Positions 1-12,679 are shown, numbered from the stretch's first letter. The stretch: 64,000 nt of DNA from Sipunculus nudus (GCA_026874595.1 CM049306.1:46070019-46134018), one strand, 5' to 3'. The notes: generated from the letters alone by a model not told the origin. Translations and numbers: made by a program.

Positions 1-1787
1 GAAACTTGTAACTTGACATTCTGAGAGGTCCATGAAAAATCTCCTTGGAAACCAGAAATGAGGTCTCTGTTACCCATATCCTTCGAGCTATGGGGCCCAA
101 AGTACCCCCCAGAATAGTCTAAAATTTCATACAAAAACTTCAATATCTCATTAACTACATCACTGATGATCATGATTTTTGGCATACATATTAATCATGA
201 GATGTTCCATCAGTTCCTGCAGACTGGTGGCGCCACCTGTATATTTTTATTTTTTATGAATTTTTTTCTCTATTTTTGAGACCTTTAAAAATGTCAACAT
301 CTGTTAACAAGGCACAAAACATAAAGACTGGACCTAGAATCTTCATTCTTTACACTGTGAGAGACCTATGAAAAGTCTCCATGGAAACCAGAAATTAGGT
401 CTCTGTTACCCATATCCTTCGAGCTATTGAGCCCCAAAGTACTCCCCAGAATAGTCAAAAATTTCATACAAAAACTTCAATATCTCATTTACTACATCAC
501 TGATGGTCATGATTTTTCGCATACATATTAATCATGAGATGTTCCATCAGTTCCTGCAGACTGGTGGCTCCACCTGTATTTTTCGATTTTTTTATGAATT
601 CTATTTCTCTATTTTTGAGACCTTTAAAATGTGAACATCTGTTTACAAGGCACAAAACGTAAAGACTAGACCTAGAATCTTCATTCTTTACACAGTGAGA
701 GACCTATAAAAAGTCTCCATGGAAACCTGAAATTAGGTCTCCTTTACCCATATCCTTTGAGCTATGGCACTCCAAAGTACAGCTCAGAATAATGGAAAAT
801 TTTGTATAAAAGCTGAAGTATCTAAACAACTAATGCAGAGATCACCATAATTGTTTGCATGGATATTGATCATGGAGTGTTTCATCAGTTTCTGTAGACT
901 GGTAGCACCACCTGTATTTGTTCAGGTTTTTTTTACGAATTTTTTTCTCTATTTTTGAGACCTTTAAAGATATGAACATCTGTTAACAGGGCACAAATCA
1001 TAACAACTGGACATAGAATCTTCATTCTTGACACACAGGGAGACCCATGAAAAGTCTCCATGGAAACCTGAAATTAGGTCTCTGTTACCCATATCCTTTT
1101 AAGCTGTATGGCTCCAAAATACCCCCCAGAATAATGAATAATTTGATACAAAAACTGCAGTATCTCAATAACTACAACACTGATGGTCATGATTTTTCGC
1201 ATACATATTGATCATGAGGTATTCCATCAGTTTCTGCAGACTGAGTGTGCCACCTCTATTTTTTTCAAATTTTTACGATTTTTTTTCTCTATTTTTGAGA
1301 CCTTTAAAGATGTGGTTATCTGTCAACAGGGTACAAATAGTAACTGCTGGACCTAGAATCTTCATTCTTGTCATGCAAGGAGGCCCATGAAAAGTGTCTG
1401 TGGAAACCTAAAATTAGGTCTCTGTTTCCCATATCCTTTAAGCTAGAGGACTCCGAAGTATCCCTCAGAATAATGGAAAATTTGATACAAAAGCTGAAAT
1501 ATCTGAACAACTAATGCAGAGATCACCATGATTCTCTGCATGTATATTGACCATTAAGTGTTTTTATTAGTTTCTGCAGACTGGTGGAGCCACCTGTATT
1601 TTTTTTAAGTTTACGCATTTTTTCTCTATTTTTGAAATATATATAAATGCAGACACAATCTTGGCCTGTTGGTTAATCTGTTAGATGCTTCAGTTGAATG
1701 GGTATATACTACCATTCAGATGATAAAATTTCCTTTTGCGAATCTCTTCCCAGTCAGCTGAGCGTCATGACCCATGGGTCACTTGTT
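1..1787 (+). mobile_element. Family A element, 5' end cut by window edge
   Basis: Non-autonomous Helentron/pearl-like repeat. It holds five tandem monomers of about 338 bp. Box positions are 226, 563, 901, 1243 and 1583, centred on GGTGGCGCCACC or decayed forms. Each monomer carries the same landmarks: a CACAAATCGTAA-like start, AGGTCTCTGTTACCCATATC, a run of C with CAGAAT, then TGATGGTCATGATTTT. The 3' end has the arm CAGTCAGCTGAGC, the palindrome TGACCCATGGGTCA at 1768-1781, and then CTTGTT. No coding capacity is seen. It serves as the unoccupied reference for the B insertion in the second A copy. The boundary at 1787 is inferred from alignment with the other A 3' ends. Confidence 0.85.
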
Positions 1788-4212
1788 TTTTATCCTTGTA
1801 GAGTATCCTATTCATGTAGCTTTAGTTCTGGTCAATTTATGTTGTTACATATCAATATTTTGATCATGTTTCCTAATCATATCATATATGAGAACATTTT
1901 TATGAATCAAAAGTGAGTTGTTGTTATTAATCATAAAAAAGCAAGCATGTATATGATACTGAATGTTAAGCACTGACAAGGGTGTAATTCTTCTAAAGAA
2001 TTACTAACTAGTCATAAAAGTATTATATTGCATTATTTATGATGATGAACAAAATTCTGCTCAACACAAAGGTTCATTGTCCATTGTGATAATTCTGTTT
2101 GTGTCTGTAGCTTAAGGAATAGGTGGGGTTGTAATATTTTATTCATTTCTTGAGTCACATATTACATCCACACAGTCACTGTAAAAATAGTACTGGTAAT
2201 TTTTATGGTCCTGGAACTCTTAAACCCCTAAATGGCTTCCTGGCCAGCTTTTATCTACAGTATTGTTTGCACAAGAACATGACTTTTTTCTGGCCATTTT
2301 TAACAGTACAAATTGTCATTAGTCAAGTGTGCACTCAGCAAATGTTGCCATGCTTTTGTATGCAGCTGTGGCCCCCTAATTACTTAGTAGCAGTAATGCA
2401 GTAATTCTTTGGCCTGCCCAGCTGGAGAATCGATGATCTTAACCCAGGCTTCTGAACTTCTAAACCCCTCTCCTTGAGTCTGAAACTGGTCAAGGCAAGG
2501 TCAAGAAGATCTAATTGATTGTCTGTTTACAGAGTCTATAATAGTTCCACACTGCAGCCATTCTCCTTTTATTCGTATTGATCATAGGCTTGACCTTCAA
2601 GAACTCGTATACCAGTTGGATGAAATCTCACAGGTCGTATATCAGAAATCATTACTCACGCTTCTTGAGAAATGGATATGGATCCTGTTAAGTTTCAATA
2701 AAACAAAATGGAAAACCATTTTCTGTGTAATTATATTCCCTATTGTTATGAGGTACGAACATCATTTCTGGACTTTGATTCATTAAAATAAAATTAACTG
2801 GCTGAAGCGTGGTCCATGTTCTCTAACCATTTATAGAGTTCACAATGCTGTTTTCTTGACATTTGGCCTTGGTTGTGCAGAATAACTGATTGGGGACCCA
2901 AAACCTTCTGGCAGTGAATGATCTTTCCAAAGTACCCATGCACAAGTTTATTAAGAATGTCAGTATGACAGCCTGGCATTTGTGTAGGTGGTTTAATGCA
3001 AGAAGAGTCTCAGCTGCCATAATGGCAAATGGTTTAGGTAATAAACCATAAAGCATATAGGCTATTCTTTGTTATATGTGTTTACTGAGGTCAAAGTACA
3101 CTGCTAGATCAATTTTCAGATGTTCCATAGAACAAATTATTTTATGAAATTTTCAGAACAAATTCATATCAGTCACAAAAGGTATGGAAATGGCAAATTC
3201 AGAAATTTAAATAATAACATTAAGTCACTGGTATTTGTAAAATTAGCTAATGCATTTCATGCTGATTCAATGGAAATGTACCAATAAACTTTTAAAAAAA
3301 GTGAAAAATTCATTGGTATAATAGATCCAGGAAGTAAAAAATGGCCAGTTCAGTCTGTTCATAGATCACCCCCTATAAGTGAAATCTGTTTATCCCAGAA
3401 AGGTCTAGCTAGTAAACATTGACAAAGTTGGCAGTTCATGGGTGCATATATTTATCCACAAAATAAGGTGAAAAAGAAAACAAATCACACAATTGACAAT
3501 TCAGTGCTGGATGTAAATCAGCTGAGTTTGTTGGATTGTGCATTGTTGCAGAGATCCAGTTTACAAAGTGAAGTAATCATTTTAAAGACACAATGAACAA
3601 AGTGAACACTTTATTGGTGAATCAGTCCATAAAAAAAGTAGTAAACATTTCATTGGTGGATAGACTCTATATTAAGAAAATTGGCTGCTCATTACTGCTT
3701 AAATCCATTAAACAAAGTGAAAACTGTTCATAATGAGGAAGATTCAGTGGTCCAAGTAAACAGTTCATTTGTGGTACAGACTATATGATACTAACCAGTG
3801 AGCAGATTTGAAAATAACACAGTGAAGGCAAATTCAGTTGATATTTAAAAATTTAAAAACAGATATCAGCTGACTAGTTGTTCACACATGTATGAAATAA
3901 ATGAAGGTCAACCAGCAGGCAGATCCAGCCATTGAAACCAACTCATGATAAATCAGGGTATAAACAACATAAAGAAGTAGGTTTAATGAAATCTTAAAGG
4001 TGTCCAGCTGAGTCGAGGAAATAATTATTGTCTCTCAGACAATGGACCAGAGTAACAAAGTCTTGCCAACAAAGGAGACAAGTAAGTAAATCAAGAAAAT
4101 GGCTTTCAAGTAGCTCCAGCATGATAAATTTAGATGTGAGCATAATTTATATGGAAGGAAGTACTCTGATAATCCTCTGACAAAATGACCCCTCTGTAGA
4201 AAAGCAGCTTGC
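1788..4212. other. Unannotated AT-rich interval
   Basis: No gene or recognisable element was found. ORFs here are short (under 90 codons), AT-rich and without recognisable motifs. From about 3290 to 3860 there are scattered weak repeats of words such as AACAAAGTGAA and CAGTTCATTGGTG, perhaps the remains of a very old tandem array. I could not define units. Confidence 0.5.
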
Positions 4213-5204
4213 TTTTTTTAGCGAACCTGTGAGCTTATGCGATGGTGTGGCGTCCTCCGTCGTCTGTACGTTAACCCATACTCTCTTGAAAACGGCAAGA
4301 GGTAGCATCACGAAATTTTATGCAAAAAATTAGTCATCTAAAAAACTTTATCGGATTTTGCTTATTTTTTGGCTAACTGCATTTTCTTAGATTTAATAGG
4401 GAAAAAGCTAAAAAACCTTTAAAAATCTTCTTCTCCAAAACTGTTCAGCCAAATTGTCCAATATTTCACAAATGATTCCTGGAATAATCTTTCTCAAGTT
4501 TTTTCGAATGGTTTAAGTTTGGTGATTTTTGGCCGAGTTACAGGAAGTTGAACTTAGTCATCAATCTGTCCATAAAAGCATACTAAAATTACAATCTCAG
4601 AAAAGGCTGGAGCTATCATCACCAAATTTTATGCCAATGTTGTTCACATAAGACATATCTGAAATTGAGGTATTGGTGGCACCACCTGCATCGACCTTTT
4701 TTGTACAGGGGTCATCAGTGCCCGTATCATACTGACGGCTACAAAAAACTTCTTCTCTGAAACCATTTGGCCAAATAGTTTAATATCGCACAGAAATGAT
4801 CCTAGGGTAGTGCTTTCTGAAATTTGTTCAAATGGTCTTAGTTCAGTGACTTTTGGCTGAGTTATGGGAAGCTGAATTTAGTCATATGCTGTAACAGCCC
4901 ATTTTAGCTCAGTGGCTACAAAGATCTTCTCCTCAAAAACCACTGGGCCAAATTTTTAAATCTCACACATTAATTATCCTTAGATGTTGATAATTCAAGT
5001 TTGTTCAAATGGTTTTGGTTCAGTGATTTTTGGCTGAGTTATGGGAAGCTTAACTTAGCCATTTTGCTGTTTTTTCCCATATGAGTTATAAACCTGTAAA
5101 ATTTTTTTTTACTGACCCTACTGAGGCCATTTTGTTTAATATTTTACAAGAATAATCCCCTGAATAATTCTTATAATAATTGTCTTTTATGGTTCCAAAG
5201 AATG

Positions 5205-5604
5205 AATTTTGGCTGAATTATAAATGTTCAATTGAGTCATTTTACCATATATGTTAGCTGTGTGAAGCAGATACACAGATACATCTAGATACATCTAGAC
5301 TGGCACCAGTTTATCAGCATTTATTACATCATGCCTCTAGACATTTAGATTTCAGGTTATCTATGGTTAATATTGACAAGAATGTTTTTTAAAAGCTTTT
5401 AAAAAATGTAGATTTATGATTTTTAGATATTCCTCATGCCAGGCAATGTTTATTATCACAGCTATACAGCTCTCTGTGGGTATATAAAGACGGCTGTACA
5501 TGGATTATAAATAATTGGTATCGATAGTCAAATTAATTCAAGATTTTGCCATCAGTGAGATGTATCTGTATTACAATTTTGCATTCAATATGCATCTGTA
5601 TTAA
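5205..5604 (+). other. Conserved non-repeat block inside D, with TATA-like site
   Basis: This block aligns by eye at high identity with about 22030-22397 in the other long D copy, and is absent from the D copies at 27129 and 34421. It contains TATATAAAG at 5481 and a GC-richer flank (CTGTGGGTATATAAAGACGG). It lies directly upstream of the internal 5'-like end at 5605. It could be captured host DNA or an internal promoter-like segment. Function is inference only. Confidence 0.45.
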
Positions 5605-6999
5605 TTTTTAGTGAACCTGTGAACTAATGCGATGGTGTGGCGGCGTTTGTCTTCTGTATGTTTACCCATACTATTTTGAAAATGATTGGAGCTAGCATCA
5701 TGAAATTTAATGCAAAAAATTAGCCATCTGAAAATTTTCTTAAATTTTATAGAGAAAAAGCTAAAAAAAACTTTTAAAAATCTTTTCCAACGAAACACTC
5801 AAGCCAAATTGTTCAATATTTCACAGAAATAATCTTTTATACCATCTCCCTCAATTTTGTTCAGGAAGTTGAACTTAGTCATCTGTCCAAAAAAGCATAC
5901 TAAAATGACAGTCTCAGAAACAGCCAGAGCTATCATCACCAAATTTTTTGCCAGTGTTGGTCACATGAGTCATATATGAAATTCAGGTATTGGTGGCACC
6001 ACCTGAATTGACCTATTTTTGTACGGGGGTCATTGGTCATCTGTACATTAATCCATAATTTCTCAGGAATAGCAGGAGCTACCATTCCCAGATTTTATGC
6101 AATAATCTGTCACATATCAAATTTTGTGGGATTCAGCTTATTTTTTTTGCTATCTGCATTTACTTAGATTTTATAAGGAAAAAGCTGACAATATTTTAAA
6201 AGTCGTCTTCTTGTAGACGGTCCAGCCAAATTGTTAAATATTTTACATAAATGATCCCAGAGGCAAGCCCTCTCAAGTTTGTTCAAATGGTTTGCATTTG
6301 ATGAATTTTAGTGGAGTTACACAAATTTGAACAGTGATTCGGCCAAGTAAGCATACTGACATAGTACTCTCAGAAATGACAGAAGCTAGCATTACCAGGT
6401 ATTGTGCAAATGTTGGTCACATGACTCATATTTGAAGTTGTAGATTTAGTGGTGCCACCTACATTGACCTGTTTTTTATGGGCAAAAAACCTCATAATTT
6501 TAGCCTCTTTCAGCTTAATGTTGAAACTGTCAAGTTGAATTGTTCAATTTTTCAAAAGAATTATCCTAGGGCATGGTTCTTTCAATCATATCAGAATATA
6601 CTGAGTTTGTTGATTTTTGGTTGAGTTGTGAAAAGCTTAAGTTGGTCTTATGGCCATTATTATGTCTTTTTCAAACTGAGGACTGCAATAGTGTTCTTCT
6701 ACAAAATTATTATTTCAATTATATCTTCTGTAACATTGCACAAAAATTATTCTTAGGTGGCCTTTGTTCAAGATTACTGGAATGGCAGAACTATTGGACC
6801 TTTAACAATGAAAGTACTGCATCTTTTATTATTCTAGATATTTTGATAAAAAGTTTATGAATATGTTGGCTTGAAAAAAGAAATTTTAACCAAAGTCTTT
6901 CAGTATGTGTAAACAGAAATACCAACAGGCCAAGATTGAATCTGTATCTTTAAATAGGATGAGAAACTGCCAACTGTTTCAGATTTGGGAACAGATCAA

Positions 7000-7490
7000 G
7001 AGTTCATTCAGTGCAGCCAGATATAGGTCAAGAATTCAATCAGTGCAGCATAGCACATGGCATGTGATCACCTCATGGGTGACATGTGAACACCTCATGG
7101 GCACCATGTAATCACTTCATGGGTGTCAAGCCCCTCAGGGCAGGGCCCCTGCATGAGCTTATGCAATGGTGTGGCTACTATTTCAGATTTGGCAACAGGC
7201 TAGAGGTCAGTCTGGATCTATTTATAGCTTTGGCAGACTGCCAACTGTATCAGATTAGGCAACAGGTCAAGAGTTCACTCAGTGCAGCCAGGTATGGGTC
7301 AGGAGTTTACTCAGTGCAGTAGCTTCATTCTATTTATAGCTTTGGCAGACTGCCAACTGTGTCAGCTTATGCAACAGGTCAAGAGTTCACTCAGTGCAGC
7401 CAGGTACAGGTCAAAAGTTCACTCAGTCTAGCCAGGTGCAGGTCATGAGTTCACTCAGTGCAGTAGTCTGAGCAAGCAATTTGTCACAGT
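7000..7490 (+). repeat. Minisatellite zone near the 3' part of D
   Basis: Tandem short units occur in two flavours. About 29-bp units read GGTCAAGAGTTCACTCAGTG with a CAGCCAGGTA-like extension. About 24-bp units are built on CACCTCATGGGYGYCATGTG (near 7065-7125). The same two flavours recur in the D copy at 23400-23740, so the minisatellite belongs to the element rather than being a local expansion. Confidence 0.65.
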
Positions 7491-7937
7491 TCACTCAGGG
7501 CAACAGCCTTTCTCACCTAAGCCTGGTCAGCCCCATGCATCAGACTCAAGGTAAGTTTGATGTATTGGCCTAATATTTTGACCTGTCTATGTGTCTTTGA
7601 TGGCTTTCTCGCTCACAAGACAGGTGTCGCCACCTACCATGACTTTTGCACACGTTTTTCTCAGGAGGGGTTTGATATATCAGTCTGGAATTGGGCTTAT
7701 GTATATATCTCTGATAGCCTCGTTGTATACAAGACTGGTGGTGCCAGCTACAATCTTTTTAGTGTTGTGTGCACCTTTGCCAGAATTTCAGCAGTGATGT
7801 TTGTATAATTGCTTCTTATTCAAAATGTTTAGTACTTGCATTGTTCATATACATGAAAAGTAATGGTCCAGCATTGAAGCATTATACCTGGTGTATTTCC
7901 CAATGCACAGGTTCGCATTAGGCCTGTGGGCCTTGTT

Positions 7938-8184
7938 CCAGAAATCAGTGCGGGTGGGCGATATTTTATTTTTTTTACCTATTTTTGTATGTTTCAATAT
8001 AATGTAATATGATCAGGGAGAAAGCATGAAAATAATTTGTTTTGCTTAACAGGTAAAGCACTACATAAATTGTATTTTATATCTTCTTTTAAGAAAAAAA
8101 ATCAATATAAAAATTTTTGATGCAGGGGGATTAAAATTGATGTGGGCAGTGCCTTAGAACCATACCTTTTATTTTTTTTGGCCC
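7938..8184 (-). mobile_element. Truncated MITE (family H)
   Basis: One end is intact: GGTGCC-like GCAGTGCCTTAGAACC, then CATACCTTTTATTTT and GGCC at the right edge. The other terminal repeat is missing, and the copy begins directly after the D terminus. The interior (GATGCAGGGGGATTAAA, GCATGAAAATAA, GTAAAGCACTACATAA) matches the full copies at 8301-8579 and 57835-58142. Orientation is opposite to the 57835 copy. Confidence 0.7.
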
Positions 8185-8300
8185 AACATCCATACTATCC
8201 TTGGTTCACCTGGTTATTGTAGAAAGATATTCCAGATCGCTACCACTTAGATATCAGATACTATTTACCCATGCAGTTGTTAGCCATTATTGTAGCTTTA

Positions 8301-8579
8301 AGGCCAAAAATAAAAGGTAAGGTTCTCAAGCACTTTTTTCCAGAAATCAGTGTCGGCAGGCAGTATTTAATTTTAAAAAAAAAAAACTTTTTTTTTTATG
8401 TTTCAGTAAAAATTTCATATGATAAGGGAAAAGCATGAAAATAACAATTTGTTTTGTAAAACATTAATTGTATTATTAATCCTCTTGATAGATAAAAATA
8501 AAAATAAAAAATTTTGATGCAGGGGGTTAAACTTGACGTGGGCGGTGCCTGTGAACCATACCTTTTATTTTTTTGGCCT
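8301..8579 (-). mobile_element. MITE (family H), full-length copy
   Basis: A 279 bp element with inverted ends. The left AGGCCAAAAATAAAAGGTAA matches the right TACCTTTTATTTTTTTGGCCT. The interior matches the other H copies and includes GATGCAGGGGGTTAAAC and GTGGGCGGTGCC. No ORF. Probably mobilised in trans by a DNA transposase. The superfamily cannot be decided because the target duplication is ambiguous (flanks TTTA and AACC). Confidence 0.75.
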
Positions 8580-8889
8580 AACCCTGAATGTCTTTTGTAT
8601 AAGGGATTCAATTTACACTACTAACAGGTGAAATAATTGAGCATTTGACTGGGAGACATTGTCTCATCAATGCAGAATTTTTTTTTATACATTCATATTT
8701 TTGGCCCATTAGCCAGTTTACAAAGAGAGGGGGTATTCTTTAAGTATGTTAGATAATGCCATGTGACATGAATTATTCTTGTCAGGCCTGCCAAATCAGC
8801 CTTTTTTAAGAGTCACTTCTTTTAGGACTTTCATAAAATGATGCTAATTACTCTTTTGGCACTCTTCTTTTAGCAGCACTCTTTGTTCC
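8580..8889. other. Short unannotated spacer
   Basis: AT-rich DNA between the MITE and the next family A element. Contains T-rich tracts and no recognisable gene or repeat. Confidence 0.4.
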
Positions 8890-8936
8890 TTTTTTAGCTC
8901 AGCTGACTGAAAGTCATCTGAGCTATAGCGATCACT

Positions 8937-8992
8937 CTTTGTCCGTCTGTCCGTCTGTCCGTCTGTCTGTCTGTCCGTCTGTCCGTCCGTTA
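8937..8992 (+). repeat. GTCC/GTCT microsatellite in A 5' region
   Basis: Tetranucleotide run of GTCC and GTCT units about 45 bp inside the 5' end of the element. Equivalent runs sit at the same relative place in A3 (40503, 50705), C (16650, 35180), and, as CCTTCCGT variants, in E and G. It is therefore a conserved module rather than a random microsatellite. Confidence 0.8.
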
Positions 8993-10963
8993 ACCAGGCA
9001 CAAATCGTAACCGCTGGACCTAGAACCTTGTAACTTAAGATTCTGAGAGGTCCATAAAAAATCTCCTTGGAAACCAGAAATTAGGTCTCTGTTACCCATA
9101 TCCTTCGAGCTATGTGGCCCCAAAGTACCCCCCAGAAAAGTCAAAAATTTCATACAAAAACTTCAATATCTCATTAACTACTTGACTGATGGTCATGATT
9201 TTTGGCATACATATTGATCATGAGATGTTACATCACTTCCTGCAGACTGGTGGCGCCACCTGTATTTTTCGATTTTTTACGAATTTTTTTCTCTATTTTT
9301 GAGACCTTTAAAAATGTGAACATCTGTTAACAAGGCACAAATCATAAAGACTGGACTTAGAATCTTAATTCTTGACACACTCAGAGGTCCATGAAAAATC
9401 TCCTTGGAAACCAGAAATTAGGTCTCTGTTACCCATATCCTTTGAGCTATGGGGCCCCAAAGTACCCCCCAGAATAGTAAAAAATTTCATACAAAAACTT
9501 CAATATCTCAATAACTACATCACTGATGGTCTTCATTTTTGGCATAAATATTAATCATGAGATGTTCGATCAGTTCCTGCAGACTGGTGGCGCCACCTGT
9601 ACTGTTTGATTTTTTACGATTTTTTCCTCTATTTTTGAGACCTTTGAGGATGCTGTCATCTGTTAGCGTGGCACAAATCGTAACGACTGGACCTAGAATC
9701 TTCATTTTCGACACACTGAGAGACCTATGAAAAGTCTCCATGGAAACCAGAAATTAGGTCTCTGTTACCCATATCCTTCGAGCTATGGGGCCCAAAATTA
9801 CCCCCCAGAATAGTCAAAAATTTCATACAAAAACTTCAATATCTCATTAACTACATCACTGATGGTCATGATTTTCGACATACATATTGATCATGAGATG
9901 TTTCATCAGTTTGTGCAGACTGGTGGCGCCACCTGTATTTTTCAATGTTCACGAATTGTTTTCTCCATTTTTGAGACCTTTAAGGATGTAGTTATCTGTC
10001 AACAGGGTACAAATCGTAACGACTGGACCTAGAATCTTCGTTCTTGACACACAGGGAGACCCATGATAAGTCTCCATGAAAACCTGAAATTTGGTCTCTG
10101 TTACCCATATCCTTTGAGCTATGGCACTCCAAAGTACAGATCAGAATAATGGAAAATTTGATACAAAAGCTAAAGTATCTGAACAACTAATGCAGAGATA
10201 ACCATAATTGTTTGCATGGATATTGATCATGGAGTGTTTCATAAGTTTCTGCAGACTGGTGGCACCACCTGTATTTGTTCGTTTTTTTTACGAAATTTTT
10301 CTGTATTTTTGAGACCTTTAAAGATATGAACATCTGTTAACAGGGCACAAATCATAAAAACTGGACCAAGAATCTTTATTCTTGACACACAGGGAGACCC
10401 ATGAAAAGTCTCCATGGAAACTTGAAATTAGGTCTCTGTTACCCATATTCTTTAAGCTGTATGGGTCCAAAATACCCCCCCCCCCCCCCAGAATAATGGA
10501 AAATTTGATACAAAAACTGCAGTATTTCAATAACTACAACACTGATGGTCATGATTTTCGGCATACATATTGATCATGAGCTGTTCCATCAGTATCTGCA
10601 GACTGGGTGTGCCACCTCTATTTTTTTTTCAAATTTTTACGAATTTTTTCTTTTTTTTGAGACCTTTAAAGATGTGGTTATCTGTCAACAGGGTACAAAT
10701 CGCAACAACTGGACCTAGAATCTTCATTCTTGTCATGCAAGGAGGCCCATGAAAGGTGCCTGTGGAAACTTGAAATTAGGTCTCTGTTACCCATATCCTT
10801 CAAGCTATAGGACTCCGAAGTATCCCTCAGAATAATGGACAATTTGATACAAAAACTGAAGTATCTGAACAACTAATGCAGAGATCACCATGATTTTTGC
10901 ATGGATATTGACCATTAAGTGTTTTTATTAGTTTCTGCAGACTGGTGGAGCCACCTGTATTTT

Positions 10964-12109
10964 TGTATCCGCCAAAACGAAGTTTCCTCCGCCGCGGCGG
11001 CATTCGTTTCCAGAGAGCTCCTCGGAGACAAATGGACCGATTTTTCCCAAACTTACACCTATTATCAGGTCACATGTTAACTGGTGCCTAACCAATTTGC
11101 ATTGACCTCTGACCTTTCCTCTCTATCCAGTGTCCATTTGTGGGTCTGTTTCCACTCATAAACCCTCATATCTCGGGAACCGTTTGACCGATCAGGAAAT
11201 AAAATTGATACAAATGTAGCCCTTGGATTGCTTTATAACATACACAAAAATCGTGGCGCCACCTGTAACCATGTTTGCACAGTGTCCATCTGTTCATCTG
11301 CCTTGGGTTAAAATCACTCATATCTCTGCAGTGAATTGACTAATTCACCTGAAATTCGTCATGTGTATACATCCAGGATAGCTTTCTTGATTTTATGACA
11401 GGTGGCGCCACCTACGTTCACGTTCACGCTGATGACATCCAAGCTTATATCTCGGGAACCGTTTGACCGATCAGGAAATAAAATTTATACAAATGTAGCC
11501 CTTTGATAGCTCTGTAACATACACAAAAAATGGTGGCGCCACCTGTAACAATGTTTGCACAGCGTCTGTCTGTTAGTCTGCCGTGGCCTAAAATTACTCA
11601 TTTCTCTGTAGTGGTTCGACATAACTGCCTAAAATTTTGCAGGTTTATACATCAGGGACAGCTTTCTTGATTTTATGACAGGTGGCGCCACCTACATTCT
11701 AGTTAACGCTGGACACATCCAAGCTCATATCTCAGGAACCATTTGACCGATTGGGCCAAAATTGTGCATGTGTTTAGATCTCACATAGGTCTTTATCATA
11801 CACAAAACTGGAGGGGTTACCTGCAAAGATTTTTGCACAGTGTTTGTCTGTTTGTCTGCCATGGGCAAAAATCGCTCATATACATGTAGTGGTTTGACTT
11901 TTCTGCCTAAAATTTTGCAGGTGTATACAACTTGGACAGCTTTCTGGATTTGTGGTAGGTGGCACAACCTACATACACATTTAGGCTGCAGACATCCATG
12001 CTAATATGCAACATACCTCACCCTATTTCCCCTTGCCACTCAATCCATGCCTCACTATCCGATTTTGGCAGATACATGTAGTCACTTGTCGGTTACCCGT
12101 ATTCTAGTT
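10964..12109 (+). mobile_element. Family B element nested in A
   Basis: The 5' arm GTATCCGCC (10965-10973) matches an inverted arm GGCAGATAC (12067-12075, one mismatch). The end is a GTAGTC...GGTTAC imperfect hairpin followed by CCCGTATTCTAGTT. Inside is an alternating array of GGTGGCGCCACC boxes at about 11252, 11401, 11532, 11681 and then decayed ones near 11810 and 11957 (steps about 150, 130, 150). The host A sequence resumes with TTAAAAGTTTACACATTTTT, matching the uninterrupted copy near 1600, so insertion occurred in a T-run. Confidence 0.85.
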
Positions 12110-12291
12110 TTAAAAGTTTACACATTTTTCTCTATTTTTGAGATATATAAATACAGACTAAATCTTGGCCTATTGGTTAATCTGTTTGATGCTTCAGTTG
12201 AATGGGTATATACTACCATTCTGGTGATAAAATTTCCTTTTGCGAATCTCTTCCCAGTCAGCTGAGCGTCATGACCCATGGGTCACTTGTT

Positions 12292-12679
12292 TTAGTAAAA
12301 GTATTTTTCTACTGCTATAACAGCTAGTCCAGGCAGAATAGGAATAGGACACTGCACAGTTTTTGTGTGCTAATGTTCAGCATCTGTTGCAATATGGGAA
12401 ATGCCCTCAGCTTCATGAAGGAGGACCTTATCATCAGGGAGGAGGGTGTTCACCATGCATTTTTGTGACTTTTAGAGCTCATCTTTATTCAGTCTGTAAT
12501 AAAAATTTGGGTAATTTCCTTGTAAGTTATATTTAACTACAAAGCTTTCATAGAATAATGTAATTTTATTTATTGTAATGCTAGGATTTCTGCTTTGATT
12601 CATTCTTCTATGTCCATCTTGCTACAATATAATATTACCATCCATCCACTTGAGCATTTTATCTCTCTGTGGATATGAT
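12292..12679. other. Spacer between A and B elements
   Basis: About 390 bp of unique-looking DNA with no recognisable gene, RNA or repeat. Confidence 0.4.

Larger units (their letters stand above)
4213..7937 (+). mobile_element. Family D element, composite with two 5' ends
   Basis: Helentron-like element with the 5' arm CGAACCTGTG at 4222-4231 and its exact inverted match CACAGGTTCG at 7906-7915. A terminal hairpin AGGCC-TGTG-GGCCT (7920-7933) is followed by TGTT. The interior holds diverged ~350 bp units with a box such as GGTGGCACCACC (about 4675), then a block shared only with the second D copy (about 5205-5604), then a second 5'-like end at about 5605, further units, and a minisatellite zone near 7000-7480. 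No ORF with family motifs is seen. The element's 3' edge abuts a truncated MITE. Confidence 0.8.
8890..12291 (+). mobile_element. Family A element, complete, carrying a nested B element
   Basis: Full A copy. The 5' arm GCTCAGCTGACTG at 8897-8909 is an exact inverted match of CAGTCAGCTGAGC at 12255-12267. A stem-loop forms at the 5' end (AGCTCAGCTGACT with AGTCATCTGAGCT). A (GTCC/GTCT) stretch spans about 8940-8992. Six ~338 bp monomers follow, with boxes at about 9249, 9586, 9922, 10258, 10606 and 10944. The terminal palindrome TGACCCATGGGTCA is followed by CTTGTT at 12291. Without the insert (10964-12109) the element is about 2.26 kb. Non-coding. Confidence 0.88.

Noticed and set aside
7557-7808. 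Overlapping ORFs with protein-like appearance
   Set aside because: Lie in B-like monomers of a D element; repeat DNA, not a gene.
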